Positions 52,445 to 60,904 of a DNA stretch of 64,000 bases are shown here, one piece after another (position 1 is the stretch's first letter; each line of letters starts with the position of its first letter). The notes below the pieces were generated by a model. The model worked only from the letters and a program-made list of their open reading frames with translations, searched no databases and was not told the DNA's origin. The position numbers and the translations under genes were made by a program. This stretch comes from Bradyrhizobium sp. WD16 (GTDB taxonomy: Bacteria; Pseudomonadota; Alphaproteobacteria; Rhizobiales; Xanthobacteraceae). Location of the stretch: the NCBI RefSeq assembly GCF_024181725.1, contig NZ_CP028908.1, positions 3,151,501-3,215,500 on the forward strand. The letters run 5' to 3'.

Positions 52445-53296
52445 ATGGAACGGACGACTCTGGCGGAGCGTCTCGGGTATGGCCGAACCGACCGTCTGCT
52501 GATCGTCAACTGCGACGATCTCGGCTCCAGCCATAGTGCCAACGTCGCGACCTTGGATGCGGTGACGCGAGGCATCGCCACCAGCGCGACCTTGATGGTT
52601 CCTTGTCCCTGGGCACGGGAGGCTGCCCGGCTGTTCGAGGGGCTCTCCGTCGGCGTCCACCTGACGCTGACGTCCGAATATCCGGGCTATCGCTGGCGCG
52701 GCTTGAGCGCCGGCGCCTCGCTGCACGATCAGGATGGTTTTCTGCCCGCGACCACTCGCGCCGCGCTGGAGCGGCTCGACGCCGCGGACGCGCGGATCGA
52801 ATGTCAGCTTCAGATCGAGGCGGCGCTGTCCTGGAACCTCGATGTCACCCACCTCGACGCCCATATGAACGTGATGCAGGCGCGATCCGATCTATTCGAG
52901 GTCTACCTCGATCTTGCGCAGGCCTTCAGGCTGCCGGTCCGCATGTTCTCGCCCCAGGAAACCGCACGGCAGGGCTTTCGAGCACGCGAGCGCGCCGAGG
53001 CCCGGGGCATCCTGTTTCCCGAGCACATCGTCTATCCCTGGCCCAGACCGACCCGCGAGGTGTTCTTCGAGGAGATCCCGAAGCTGTTGCCCGGCATCAC
53101 CGAGATATTCGCCCATCCGGTCCATGACGGGGACGAGCTGCGCGCCTACGATCCACTCCACAGCGAGATCCGGACCCATGACGCCGGATGCCTGATTGAC
53201 CCTGCGGTCTCCGAGCTTCTGGAGCAGAACGGGATCAGGCGCATCAGCTTCCGCGAGATCCGCGACCTCCAGCGCATCAGCGGAGGCGCGGCATAA
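52445..53296 (+). CDS. YdjC/ChbG-like carbohydrate deacetylase
   Basis: 283 aa from the ATG at 52445 (CAGGAG upstream); the earlier frame in from 52124 overlaps the GST gene. The metal site is built from NCDDLGSSHSANV (Asp, His) and VTHLDAHMNVMQ (His, His), with further VGVHLTLTSEYPG and the C-terminal IFAHPVHDGDEL. YdjC/ChbG enzymes remove acetyl groups from oligosaccharides, for example chitooligosaccharides. It could act on N-acetylated sugars, including fragments from the EPS, but the adjacent transport genes give no direct support. Confidence 0.83.
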   Translation: MERTTLAERLGYGRTDRLLIVNCDDLGSSHSANVATLDAVTRGIATSATLMVPCPWAREAARLFEGLSVGVHLTLTSEYPGYRWRGLSAGASLHDQDGFLPATTRAALERLDAADARIECQLQIEAALSWNLDVTHLDAHMNVMQARSDLFEVYLDLAQAFRLPVRMFSPQETARQGFRARERAEARGILFPEHIVYPWPRPTREVFFEEIPKLLPGITEIFAHPVHDGDELRAYDPLHSEIRTHDAGCLIDPAVSELLEQNGIRRISFREIRDLQRISGGAA

Positions 53297-53300
53297 AGGG

Positions 53301-53330
53301 TGACCCGCGGCAGGTGCCGACCGCGGTTCA
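53301..53330. terminator. Hairpin between convergent genes
   Basis: TGACCCGCGG and CCGCGGTTCA form a nearly perfect 10-bp stem with a ten-base loop. It lies after the deacetylase stop and includes the stop codon of the convergent SsuA-like gene. No U-tract, so termination efficiency is unclear. Confidence 0.45.
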
Positions 53331-54299
53331 CAACGCCGGCGACGACCAGATCTTGACGTTCGAGGTATCGACCTTGGCCGGCAGCAGGCCTTCGGCGAAG
53401 AACGCGTCGGCGATGCGCTGCTGCTCGGCGAGCCCCTGCACGGTCACCGGACCAACCTGATAGGAGCGGTGGCTGTTGGCCTCGGCCACGGTCTCGGCGT
53501 CGATCTTCCACAGGTTGGCGAGCAGCGCCGCCGCCTCCTGCGGGTGGGACTTGACCCAGCGGCCGGTGTCGGCGAGCGAGCGGACCAGCACCGCGAGCAC
53601 ATCGGCGCGCTTGTCGGCGAAGGCCGCGGAGGCGAGATAATAGCGCTTGTAGCTGGCGAGGCCGCCGCTGCCGTCCGCCAGAAGCCGTGCCGCCGATTGC
53701 CGGCGGGCGCTGGTCAGGAAGGGATCCCAGGCCACCCAGGCATCGACCTTGTTGCTGACGAAAGCGGCGCGGCCATCGGCCGGCGGCAGGTAGGCGGCCG
53801 AAATGTCCTTGAAGCTCAGCCCGGCTTTGGCCAGCGCCGTCAGCAGCAGGAAGTGGCTGCCGGCGCCCTTGGTGACGGCAATCCGCCTGCCCTTGAGATC
53901 GGACAGCGATTTCACCGGAGAATTCTCCGCCACCAGGATGCCCTGGGCGGCCGGAGAGGCGGCTTCCTCGGCGATGAAGGCGAGCTTGGCGCCGGCGGCC
54001 TGGGCGAAGACCGGGACCGTATCGGCGACATCGGCGCTGACGTCGACATTGCCGAGATTGACCGCCTCGAGGAGCGGCAGTCCGCTGGTGAATTCGTGCC
54101 ATGACACGGTGACGCCAAGCGGCGCCAGCGCCTTCTCGAGCGCGCCGGTGGTCTTCAGGATGACCGTGAGCGTCGACGAGGTCTGATAGCCGAGGCGGAG
54201 CTGTTCGGCTCCCGCGCTCGGCGCCCCGACAGCGACGGCAGCAAGGCAGCTCATGCCGAGCAGGGTCGAACGAATTCCGCGGATGAGCGAGCCAGTCAT
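53328..54299 (-). CDS. SsuA/TauA-like sulfonate/nitrate-type ABC binding protein
   Basis: 323 aa. Signal peptide MTGSLIRGIRSTLLGMSCLAAVAVGAPSAGA, cleaved before EQLRLGYQ. The family pattern follows: LRLGYQTSSTLTVILKTTGALEKAL, HEFTSGLPLLEAVNLGNVDVSADVADTVPVFAQA, then LKGRRIAVTKGAGSHFLLL and NKVDAWVAWDPFLTSA. Sulfonate binding proteins share GxxDxG...PxxxA; here VDVSADVADTVP is the equivalent. The exact ligand (alkanesulfonate, taurine or other) cannot be read. No SsuB/SsuC partner is adjacent. Divergent from MetQ, separated by the palindromic repeat. Confidence 0.87.
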   Translation of the reverse strand: MTGSLIRGIRSTLLGMSCLAAVAVGAPSAGAEQLRLGYQTSSTLTVILKTTGALEKALAPLGVTVSWHEFTSGLPLLEAVNLGNVDVSADVADTVPVFAQAAGAKLAFIAEEAASPAAQGILVAENSPVKSLSDLKGRRIAVTKGAGSHFLLLTALAKAGLSFKDISAAYLPPADGRAAFVSNKVDAWVAWDPFLTSARRQSAARLLADGSGGLASYKRYYLASAAFADKRADVLAVLVRSLADTGRWVKSHPQEAAALLANLWKIDAETVAEANSHRSYQVGPVTVQGLAEQQRIADAFFAEGLLPAKVDTSNVKIWSSPAL

Positions 54300-54332
54300 G
54301 ACGTGATATGTCCTGTACGAAGAAGAGCGTAG

Positions 54333-54498
54333 CTAGTGTGGCGTCTCGCAATTGCCTATGCCCTTTGCGGCAAGCCCCTGTAGGCAATTGCGAGACATAA
54401 GCCACACTAGCACTTTGATTTTGCTAGTGTCCCTATGTCTCCGAATGACCGTGCGAGTGCGAGGCAAATGGAGCGGTAATTCGGAGACGGGACACTAG
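54333..54498 (-). repeat. Compound palindromic repeat (CTAG-ended), copy 4
   Basis: The same two hairpins in the opposite order to the copies at 21.5, 42.6 and 58.6 kb: first GTCTCGCAATTGCCTA with TAGGCAATTGCGAGAC, then TGTCTCCGAATGACCG with CGGTAATTCGGAGAC. CTAG at each end of both units. It lies in the divergent gap upstream of the SsuA-like gene. Confidence 0.88.
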
Positions 54499-54841
54499 TC
54501 CCAGTCATGAAGCAGGTTCGTGCCGCCGGCAATTGCGGAGAATCGCGGGATACGGGGCGAAGATTTCCCTGCCGGCGCGCGAGCGAGAATTCTGTTCTTG
54601 CGGAGCGTCGCCGGCCTCGCCGCAGAACGGCAGCGCAACAGCGAACGAGTTGCATGGCGAAGGCGGGGGCGGCACGCGAGAGAATAAACACGCTTTCCGT
54701 CCTGAAGTTTGTGGAATATCTCCTCTGCATGGCAGGCGCGTGAGACCGGTTTGTCGTTTTGTCTCTCCGGTGATTGATGTCGCCCTGTCGCGGCGTTAGG
54801 TCCGCGGCTTCTTCCAGTTTTGCCTGACTTCGGAGATATCG
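54499..54841. other. 343-bp leader region upstream of metQ
   Basis: No gene is supportable. The region is moderately GC-rich and ends in GGAGAT before the metQ ATG. I looked for a SAM riboswitch (expected for methionine genes in alphaproteobacteria) but saw no convincing core, so none is claimed. Confidence 0.4.
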
Positions 54842-55621
54842 ATGCGTATCGTGACTGCCGCCGCCATTGTTGCCGCCCTCCTGACCGGCGGCATGGCCCG
54901 GGCGGAAACCATCAGGGTCGGGGTGACCGCCGGGCCCCATGCCGAAATCCTCGACGTGGTGAAGAAGGTCGCCGCGGAGCGCGGGCTCGACATCAAGGTC
55001 ATCGAATTCACCGACTACGTGATCCCGAACCAGGCGCTGGCGCAGAAGGAGCTCGAGGCCAATTCATTCCAGCACGAGCCCTACCTGAAGAACCAGATCG
55101 CCAAGACCGGCTGGAAGATCGTCAAGGTGGCGACCAGCATCGGCTCGCCCCAGGGCGTCTATTCGCGGAAATACAAGAGCCTCGCGGACCTGCCTCAGGG
55201 CGCAAAGGTCGCGATCGCCAACGATCCGTCCAACGGCGCGCGGGGCCTGATGATCCTGGCGCTGCACGGGGTCATCAAGCTGAAGAATCCGGAGGACGTG
55301 ACCTCGACGGTGGCGGATATCGTCGACAATCCCAAGAAGCTGAAATTCATCGAGCTCGACGCCGCGCAACTGCCGCGCTCGCTGCAGGATGTCGATCTCG
55401 TCTCGATCAATAACAACTATGCCGTTCAGGCCGGTCTCAATCCGGCGACCGACGCCATCGCCCACGAGAATCCCGATGGTCCCTGGGTCAACATCCTGGC
55501 CGTGCGCGAGGAGGACAAGGACAAGCCCTGGGTCAAGGAGTTCATCGCCGCCTACCATTCCGATCCGGTGAAGGAATTCGTCAAGACCCGATTCAAGGGC
55601 ACCTACCTCCCGACCTGGTAA
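54842..55621 (+). CDS. metQ: Methionine-type ABC transporter substrate-binding protein
   Basis: 259 aa with signal peptide MRIVTAAAIVAALLTGGMARA, cleaved before ETIRVGVTAGPHAE. Family motifs: ITKVGVTAGPHAEILDVV-type start, FTDYVIPNQALAQKELEANSFQHEPYL, and IANDPSNGARGLMIL (ligand pocket), IELDAAQLPRSLQDVDLVSINNNYA. No lipobox Cys is present, so it should be a free periplasmic protein. It binds methionine or a derivative and delivers it to MetN-MetI, but sits 3.2 kb away from metI with three unrelated genes between, so the genes may be separately regulated. Confidence 0.9.
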   Translation: MRIVTAAAIVAALLTGGMARAETIRVGVTAGPHAEILDVVKKVAAERGLDIKVIEFTDYVIPNQALAQKELEANSFQHEPYLKNQIAKTGWKIVKVATSIGSPQGVYSRKYKSLADLPQGAKVAIANDPSNGARGLMILALHGVIKLKNPEDVTSTVADIVDNPKKLKFIELDAAQLPRSLQDVDLVSINNNYAVQAGLNPATDAIAHENPDGPWVNILAVREEDKDKPWVKEFIAAYHSDPVKEFVKTRFKGTYLPTW

Positions 55622-55775
55622 GCTGGCGGGCACGACCGACGCAGGCAGGCCAAGCCTTCCCGGTTTGGCCTGCAGCGGATGACAACTTCGCCGCAAGCCG
55701 CCGAGCTTTGCAAATTAACTCTCCCGCAATTGCGTTAGCGTTGAGCGCATCAGTCCTGCGGGAGATCATCAAACC

Positions 55776-56732
55776 ATGTCCAGCCTTCGTGTGTTCGCCG
55801 GTGCCATCCTCGTCGCGCTCGGCGTGACGGCCGCGACCCTCGCTTCCTCGTCTGCCGCCGAGTTGAAGGAAGTCCGCGTCGGATTCCAGAAGGCCAACAT
55901 CTTCCCGGCGGTGAAGCAGCGGCAGACCCTCGAGAACGCACTCAAGGGGCGCGGAGTCACCGTGCGCTGGGTCGAATTCCAGTTCGGGCCACCGCTCTTG
56001 GAGGCGCTGAACACCGGCAATATCGATTTCGGCTATACCGGCGACGCGCCGCCGATCTTCGCCCAGGCGGCCGCGGCCAACCTGCTCTATGTCGCGGCGC
56101 TGCCGGCATCCGGTCAGAACGAGGCGCTGATCGTGACGGAGAACTCGCCGATCAGGTCGGTCGGCGATCTCAAGGGCAAGCGGGTCGGCGTCGCCAAGGG
56201 CTCGAGCCCCCACAACACCCTGCTGGCTCTGCTCGAAAAGGCTGGCTTGTCCTTTACCGACATCACGCCGGTCTATCTTGCTCCGGCCGATGCGACGGCC
56301 GCCTTTTCCGGCGGCAGCATCGACGCCTGGGTCATCTGGGATCCCTATCTGGCGCTGGCTGAGGGCAACAAGGCGCGGGTCGTCGCTTGGGCCAGGGACG
56401 GACATCGGTCCAACAGCTTCTTTCTGGCAAACAGGGACTTCACCAGGGCCCATGCCGATCTGGTGACGCAGATCATCGAGACTTTCGCGGCGGAGGTGAA
56501 ATGGGGCGATGCCAATCGGGTCGAGGTCGTCACCGCGCTGCATGAGGCGACCGGCTTCAATCAAGACGCGCTGTCGCGCGCGATCGGGCGCTCGGCGTTC
56601 TCGGTCGTGCCGCTGAACGACACCATCGTCGCCAACCAGCAGAAGGTTGCCGATCGCTTCCACAAGCTCGGCCTCATTCCGACGCCGATCGTGGTCAAGG
56701 ACATCGTCTGGATCTGGAATCCGGGATCGTGA
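55776..56732 (+). CDS. Second SsuA-like sulfonate ABC binding protein
   Basis: 318 aa with signal peptide (MSSLRVFAGAILVALGVTAATLASSSAA). Mature start ELKEVRVGFQKANIFPAVKQR, then VRWVEFQFGPPLLEALNTGNIDFGYTGDAPPIFAQAA (the family GxxDxGYTGDAPP is intact), LKGKRVGVAKGSSPHNTLLALL and GSIDAWVIWDPYLA. This match to SsuA is closer than for the protein at 53.3 kb. The next gene is a putative sulfate/sulfite exporter, which supports a sulfur role. No cognate ATPase or permease is close by. Confidence 0.9.
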   Translation: MSSLRVFAGAILVALGVTAATLASSSAAELKEVRVGFQKANIFPAVKQRQTLENALKGRGVTVRWVEFQFGPPLLEALNTGNIDFGYTGDAPPIFAQAAAANLLYVAALPASGQNEALIVTENSPIRSVGDLKGKRVGVAKGSSPHNTLLALLEKAGLSFTDITPVYLAPADATAAFSGGSIDAWVIWDPYLALAEGNKARVVAWARDGHRSNSFFLANRDFTRAHADLVTQIIETFAAEVKWGDANRVEVVTALHEATGFNQDALSRAIGRSAFSVVPLNDTIVANQQKVADRFHKLGLIPTPIVVKDIVWIWNPGS

Positions 56733-56940
56733 CGCACCTCGCATGAAGCGGGGGCGGTATCCGAATGGATGCAAGGAAGAATCCATCTCCCGGCGCCGCG
56801 ACGAGGGAAAAGTCGTTCTCCGGGTGATTGCAAGAATGAAATTCTCTGCGGTTGCTCGCCGCGCATCGTGAGCAGCATTTTCGGGTGTCGGGTTCGCAGC
56901 GCAGGCGTGCTGCGCATGCAGACAGGGGGCTAAGGGGATC

Positions 56941-58413
56941 ATGTCGGAGATTGCGGTCAAGGCGGCCGAGGCGCCGCTGTCGAAAACGAGCGTGACGGAG
57001 GACTGGCTGGCGGTCGCCATCGGTCTTCTGGTGTTTGCGCTGGCGCTGTTCAACGTCAGTGGAATCGATCTGCTCGGCTGGGCGGTGACCACCTCGGTCT
57101 ACACCAGCCTCACCCAGGCGCTGAACCCGGTTTCCAAGGCCTATGCGGCGCTCGGCGGCGGTGGCGCGCTGCTCGCCACCTGGCTGTCGCTGGTCGTGGT
57201 GCTGAGCCTCGGCGTCGCGGCGCTGGGCGGCAATGTGCGGCGCTTCGCGGTGAGCTTCACCGTGGTCTTCGCCATCGCCTATGCGAGCTGGATTGCCGGC
57301 AGCTACGCCTATCTTGCTGCGGTAACGCCTGCCGAGCAGCAGAAGTTCGGAATCGCCTGGTCGCTCAAGCTGACCAATGAAGGCGGCTTCATCGTCGCGC
57401 TGCTGGCGGGCATCGTCATCGCCAATTTCTTTCCGCGCTTCGCCGAGTGGCTCAAGGAGGCGATCCGGCCGGAACTCTACATCAAGATCGCCATCGTCAT
57501 TCTCGGCGCGACGGTTGCGGTCACTGCCGCGGGCCGATTGAATCTCGCCTCGTCGATCCTGCTGCGCGGCGTCGCTGCGATCATCGAGGCCTATCTGATC
57601 TACTGGGCGGTGGTCTATTTCGTTGCGCGCAAGTGGTTCGGCTTCAGCCGCGAATGGTCGGTGCCGCTCGCCTCGGGCATCTCGATCTGCGGCGTGGCGG
57701 CGGCGATCGCCACCGGCGGCGCGATCCGCGCCCGGCCCGCGGTGCCGGTGCTGGTGTCGTCGCTGGTCGTGGTATTCGCGGTGGTCGAGGTCCTGATCCT
57801 GCCGTTCCTGGCCCAGACCTTCCTCTGGCAGGAGCCGCTGGTGGCGGGGGCCTGGATCGGTCTCGCCGTCAAGACCGACGGCGCGGCGGTGGCCGGCGGC
57901 GGCATCACCGAGGCGCTGATCAATGCCAAGGCGGCGGCCGAGGGCGTCCATTACCAGAGCGGCTGGATTCTCGCGACCACGGCCACCGTGAAGGTCTTCA
58001 TCGACATCTTCATCGGCATCTGGGCCTTCGTCCTTGGCTACATCTGGACCAACCACATCGACAAGGGGCCGGACAAGGCAAAGGCCTCGGAGATCTGGCA
58101 GCGCTTCCCGAAATTCATTCTCGGTTTCGTGGTGGTTTTCGCGCTGTCGCTGTGGCTCGCGCTCGGCACCACGCCGACGATCGCCAAGGCGCTGCCGGCG
58201 GCCGCCGGCGAGGCCAATGTCTTCCGGGTGATCTTCTTCATCCTGACCTTCTTCTCGATCGGCGTGCTGTCTGACTTCCGCAAGCTGTGGCAGCAGGGCT
58301 TTGCCAAGCTGGCGGCGGTCTATGTCATCAGCCTGTTCGGCTTCGTGATCTGGGTCGGGCTGTTGATTTCCTGGCTGTTCTTCAGCGGTGTCAAGCCGCC
58401 GCTGGCAAGCTGA
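56941..58413 (+). CDS. YeiH-type putative sulfate/sulfite exporter (UPF0324)
   Basis: 490 aa with about ten to twelve transmembrane helices and no signal peptide. The order LVLNV-type start, GFIVALLAGIVIANFFPRFAEWLKEAIRPELYIKIAIVILGA, FGFSREWSVPLASGISICGVAAAIATGGAI and LFWQEPLVAGAWIGLAVKTDGAAVAGGG belongs to the conserved hypothetical family 698 (YeiH), whose members are annotated as sulfate exporters. Its start follows TAAGGGG. Next to an SsuA-like protein it may expel sulfite released from sulfonates. Longer than the usual family size of about 350 aa because of extra helices at both ends. It is followed by a tiny membrane protein gene. Confidence 0.83.
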   Translation: MSEIAVKAAEAPLSKTSVTEDWLAVAIGLLVFALALFNVSGIDLLGWAVTTSVYTSLTQALNPVSKAYAALGGGGALLATWLSLVVVLSLGVAALGGNVRRFAVSFTVVFAIAYASWIAGSYAYLAAVTPAEQQKFGIAWSLKLTNEGGFIVALLAGIVIANFFPRFAEWLKEAIRPELYIKIAIVILGATVAVTAAGRLNLASSILLRGVAAIIEAYLIYWAVVYFVARKWFGFSREWSVPLASGISICGVAAAIATGGAIRARPAVPVLVSSLVVVFAVVEVLILPFLAQTFLWQEPLVAGAWIGLAVKTDGAAVAGGGITEALINAKAAAEGVHYQSGWILATTATVKVFIDIFIGIWAFVLGYIWTNHIDKGPDKAKASEIWQRFPKFILGFVVVFALSLWLALGTTPTIAKALPAAAGEANVFRVIFFILTFFSIGVLSDFRKLWQQGFAKLAAVYVISLFGFVIWVGLLISWLFFSGVKPPLAS

Positions 58414-58426
58414 CAAGGAGGCGGAA

Positions 58427-58579
58427 ATGTCCGAACCGACGCTCAACGACATTCAAGGCAACGTGCCGGAGCCGCTGCTTCCGGTCGAGAAGAAGCTGAT
58501 CGGCATCAGTCTCGGCACCGGCATCGTGCTGCTGGTGATTCTGGCGATCGTCAGCCGCTATCTGCCGGCGACCTTCTGA
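58427..58579 (+). CDS. Tiny single-helix membrane protein
   Basis: 50 aa, ATG after an AAGGAGG ribosome-binding site 12 bases downstream of the exporter gene stop. The second half is one transmembrane helix (KKLIGISLGTGIVLLVILAIVSRYL), preceded by an acidic N-terminal stretch. A strong ribosome-binding site, tight spacing and a terminator just after support a real gene co-transcribed with the exporter. It may be a regulatory or stabilising subunit, as known for other small membrane proteins; this is inference. Confidence 0.7.
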   Translation: MSEPTLNDIQGNVPEPLLPVEKKLIGISLGTGIVLLVILAIVSRYLPATF

Positions 58580-58591
58580 CCGACACGCCCC

Positions 58592-58629
58592 AAAAAAAGC
58601 CGCCGGGCGCAACCGCGTCCGGCGGCTTT
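58592..58629 (+). terminator. Rho-independent terminator
   Basis: AAAGCCGCCGG and CCGGCGGCTTT form an 11-bp perfect stem with a 12-base loop, followed by a short T/C run and preceded by a run of A. It ends the exporter plus small-membrane-protein transcript. Confidence 0.75.
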
Positions 58630-58639
58630 CCGATTTGAA

Positions 58640-58805
58640 CTAGTGTCCTGTCTCCGAATTACCGCTTCGTTTGCCTCACCCTCGCACGGTCATTCGGAGA
58701 CATCAGGACACTAGCAAAATCAAAAAGCTAGTGCGGCTTATGTCTCGCAATTGCCTACAGGGGCTTGCCGCAAAGGGCATAGGCAATTGCGAGGCGCCAC
58801 ACTAG
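58640..58805 (+). repeat. Compound palindromic repeat (CTAG-ended), copy 5
   Basis: Same structure and orientation as the copies at 21.5 and 42.6 kb: CTAGTGTCCTGTCTCCGAAT...ATTCGGAGACATCAGGACACTAG, CAAAATCAAAAAG spacer, then the GTCTCGCAATTGCCTA stem. In the right arm the final part reads GCGAGGCGCC, one change from the usual GAGAC. It starts ten bases after the terminator. Confidence 0.87.
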
Positions 58806-59263
58806 CGCATCCGCTCGCCGACGCAGCGCGGATCGTCGTCGTTCAACGCTCGGCGTCATCCCGTCATCGTCGGCGGCTGCAGGCGCAACGAGATCGGTAG
58901 TCGGATCCATGCTCCGAATGGCGTCAATCTCACGGCAGTAAAATGCACGTCGCGCTGGCCCACAAAATTCGTAAGCGGATTCTCCTCGCGACGCGAAAAA
59001 CAGATTGTTTGCCACTCGTAGGATTGCGGGCGATCTGCAACACTTTCACCCGATCATTGATGTCGATGCGTCTCGGAGGGTGGTGAAGCGTAGTCTGTTC
59101 GCGAATTTCGCGGACGGAATCGGCTGTAGCGCGGTCAGATCGATGTAGGCCGCGGTCGGGACATTGATCTCGCCGGCGGTCGGCAGGGAATGTCCACGAT
59201 CGTGTGTCCGGTGATGAAAAGTCAGGGCCGCAACCGATCAAAATCACAATCGGAGATAGTATA
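58806..59263. other. Region of 458 bp upstream of sfnG
   Basis: No supportable gene. A minus-strand stretch around 59090-59200 translates to a peptide with GEINVPTAAYIDLTAL and similar words, which might be a fragment of a decayed protein, but it has no start and no family match, so it is not called. The start region of sfnG has GGAGATAG seven bases before the ATG. Confidence 0.4.
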
Positions 59264-60364
59264 ATGGTGGAACTGCGGGAAGACTTGAAGTTCGCCTATT
59301 GGGTGCCGAATGTGTCCGGCGGGCTTGTCATCAGCAAGATTGAGCAGCGGACCGGCTGGGACATCGGTTACAATCGTCGGCTTGCGCAGATTGCAGAGGA
59401 GAATGGGTTTGACTATGCGCTGAGCCAGATCCGGTTCACCGCCGGCTACGGCGCTGAGTATCAGCACGAGTCGGTCTCGTTCAGCCATGCGTTGCTGGCC
59501 GCGACCAAGCGACTGAAGGTGATTGCCGCGCTGCTGCCGGGACCATGGACGCCGGCGCTTGCCGCCAAGCAGATTGCAACCATCAACCATCTCACCGAGG
59601 GGCGCATCGCAGTTAACATCGTGAGCGGCTGGTTTCGTGGGGAGTTCGCCGCGATCGGCGAGCCATGGCTCGATCATGATGAGCGCTATCGCCGGTCCGA
59701 GGAGTTCATCCGGGCGCTACGCGGCATCTGGACCGAGGATCAGTTCAATTTCCGCGGTGATTTCTACCGCTTCACCAATTACTCGCTGAAGCCGAAGCCG
59801 CTGGAGCCGTTTCCGGAAATCTTCCAGGGCGGCAGCTCGCGCGCCGCTCGCGACATGGCAGCCAGGGTCTCCGATTGGTATTTCACCAATGGCAACTCCG
59901 TCGAGGAGATCGCAAAGCAGGTGGATGACATCCAGACCAAGGCTGCCGCGACCGGACACAAGGTCAAGATCGGTGTCAACGCTTTCGCGATCGCTCGCCC
60001 AACCGAGGCCGAGGCCAGGGCCGTACTCGCCGAGATCATCGACAGGGCCGATCCGGAAGCCGTCAATGCATTCGGCCACGAGGTCAAGAATGCCGGCAAA
60101 GCGTCGCCCGAGGGGCAGGGTAACTGGGCGAAATCGACCTTCCAGGATTTGGTTCAGTACAACGATGGCTTCAAGACCAACCTGATCGGTACCCCAGGTC
60201 AGATCGCCGAGCGCATTTTGGCGCTGAAGGAGGTCGGGGTCGATCTCATTCTGCTCGGCTTCCTGCACTTCCAGGAAGAGGTCGAGTTTTTCGGCAAGCA
60301 CGTCATTCCGCTGGTGCGCGAGCTGGAAGAAAAGCGCCGCGGCCGGGTCCAGGCCGCCGAATAG
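59264..60364 (+). CDS. sfnG: FMNH2-dependent dimethylsulfone monooxygenase (SfnG-like)
   Basis: 366 aa from the ATG at 59264 (CGGAGA upstream), earlier in-frame codons lack a signal. It shows the whole bacterial luciferase-type fold with SfnG-like words: [91 protein letters not shown] and [19 protein letters not shown]. SfnG oxidises dimethylsulfone to methanesulfinate with FMNH2, a step that frees sulfur when sulfate is scarce; a flavin reductase must supply FMNH2. It is the best support for a sulfur-starvation role of this region. A truncated ABC ATPase follows 31 bases on. Confidence 0.88.
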   Translation: MVELREDLKFAYWVPNVSGGLVISKIEQRTGWDIGYNRRLAQIAEENGFDYALSQIRFTAGYGAEYQHESVSFSHALLAATKRLKVIAALLPGPWTPALAAKQIATINHLTEGRIAVNIVSGWFRGEFAAIGEPWLDHDERYRRSEEFIRALRGIWTEDQFNFRGDFYRFTNYSLKPKPLEPFPEIFQGGSSRAARDMAARVSDWYFTNGNSVEEIAKQVDDIQTKAAATGHKVKIGVNAFAIARPTEAEARAVLAEIIDRADPEAVNAFGHEVKNAGKASPEGQGNWAKSTFQDLVQYNDGFKTNLIGTPGQIAERILALKEVGVDLILLGFLHFQEEVEFFGKHVIPLVRELEEKRRGRVQAAE

Positions 60365-60395
60365 ACAGGCCGATCAAGCGCAGTCTGGAACGGTA

Positions 60396-60860
60396 ATGAC
60401 GAGCGGTGCGGCACTGACATTGCGGCGCGACGCAGCGGTAGGCGGGGCAGTGGCTGCGCCGGCTGCCTTCACGCGCGAGGCGCCGGGCGGACGTTCCGGA
60501 ACCGCGATCCTGGCGTTGACCGGCATCTCTCTCAGTTTCGGCGGCATCGCGGCGCTGCGCGACATCGATCTGGCTGTGTCAGCGGGGGAGATCCGGGCCG
60601 TCATCGGCCCCAACGGCGCCGGCAAGAGCTCGCTGCTGAACGTCGCCGAAGGCGGATTGACGCTGCTCGTCGCGGAACAGAATTCCACAGTCGCGCTACG
60701 TTTTGCCGATCGCGCGTTCGTGCTGGAAAACGGACACACCAAGCTTTCGGGCGACGCGCAGGAGCTGCGCCGGCGATCCGATGTCGAGGCACTTTATCTT
60801 GGCGGCCGCGCCGCCACCGCGCCGGCACCGGTTGCCGCGGCTCTCGCCGTCACAGTCTGA
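60396..60860 (+). pseudogene. ABC transporter ATPase (LivG/LivF-like) with in-frame internal deletion
   Basis: 154 aa. The first half reads as a normal branched-chain-type ATPase start: [21 protein letters not shown] and Walker [14 protein letters not shown]. At about 60640 it jumps straight to [33 protein letters not shown], the segment that comes after Walker B in this family. About 100 to 130 residues including the Q-loop, LSGGQ-type signature and Walker B are missing, so it cannot hydrolyse ATP as a normal ABC protein. The frame is kept and it lies between two intact genes in a probable operon, so it may be a recent decay product or a retained protein of other function. Confidence 0.75.
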
Positions 60861-60904
60861 CACCTTCATTACATCTTCATGCCAACGACCAGGAGACCAT
60901 CGCT

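Noticed and set aside
54499-54841. SAM riboswitch upstream of metQ
   Set aside because: Expected by analogy with methionine genes in alphaproteobacteria, but no recognisable conserved core or pseudoknot could be found by eye.
58930-59247. 105-aa minus-strand ORF upstream of sfnG
   Set aside because: No start signal and no family. One other frame has a coherent-looking short peptide that may be a relic, but it is too short to assign.
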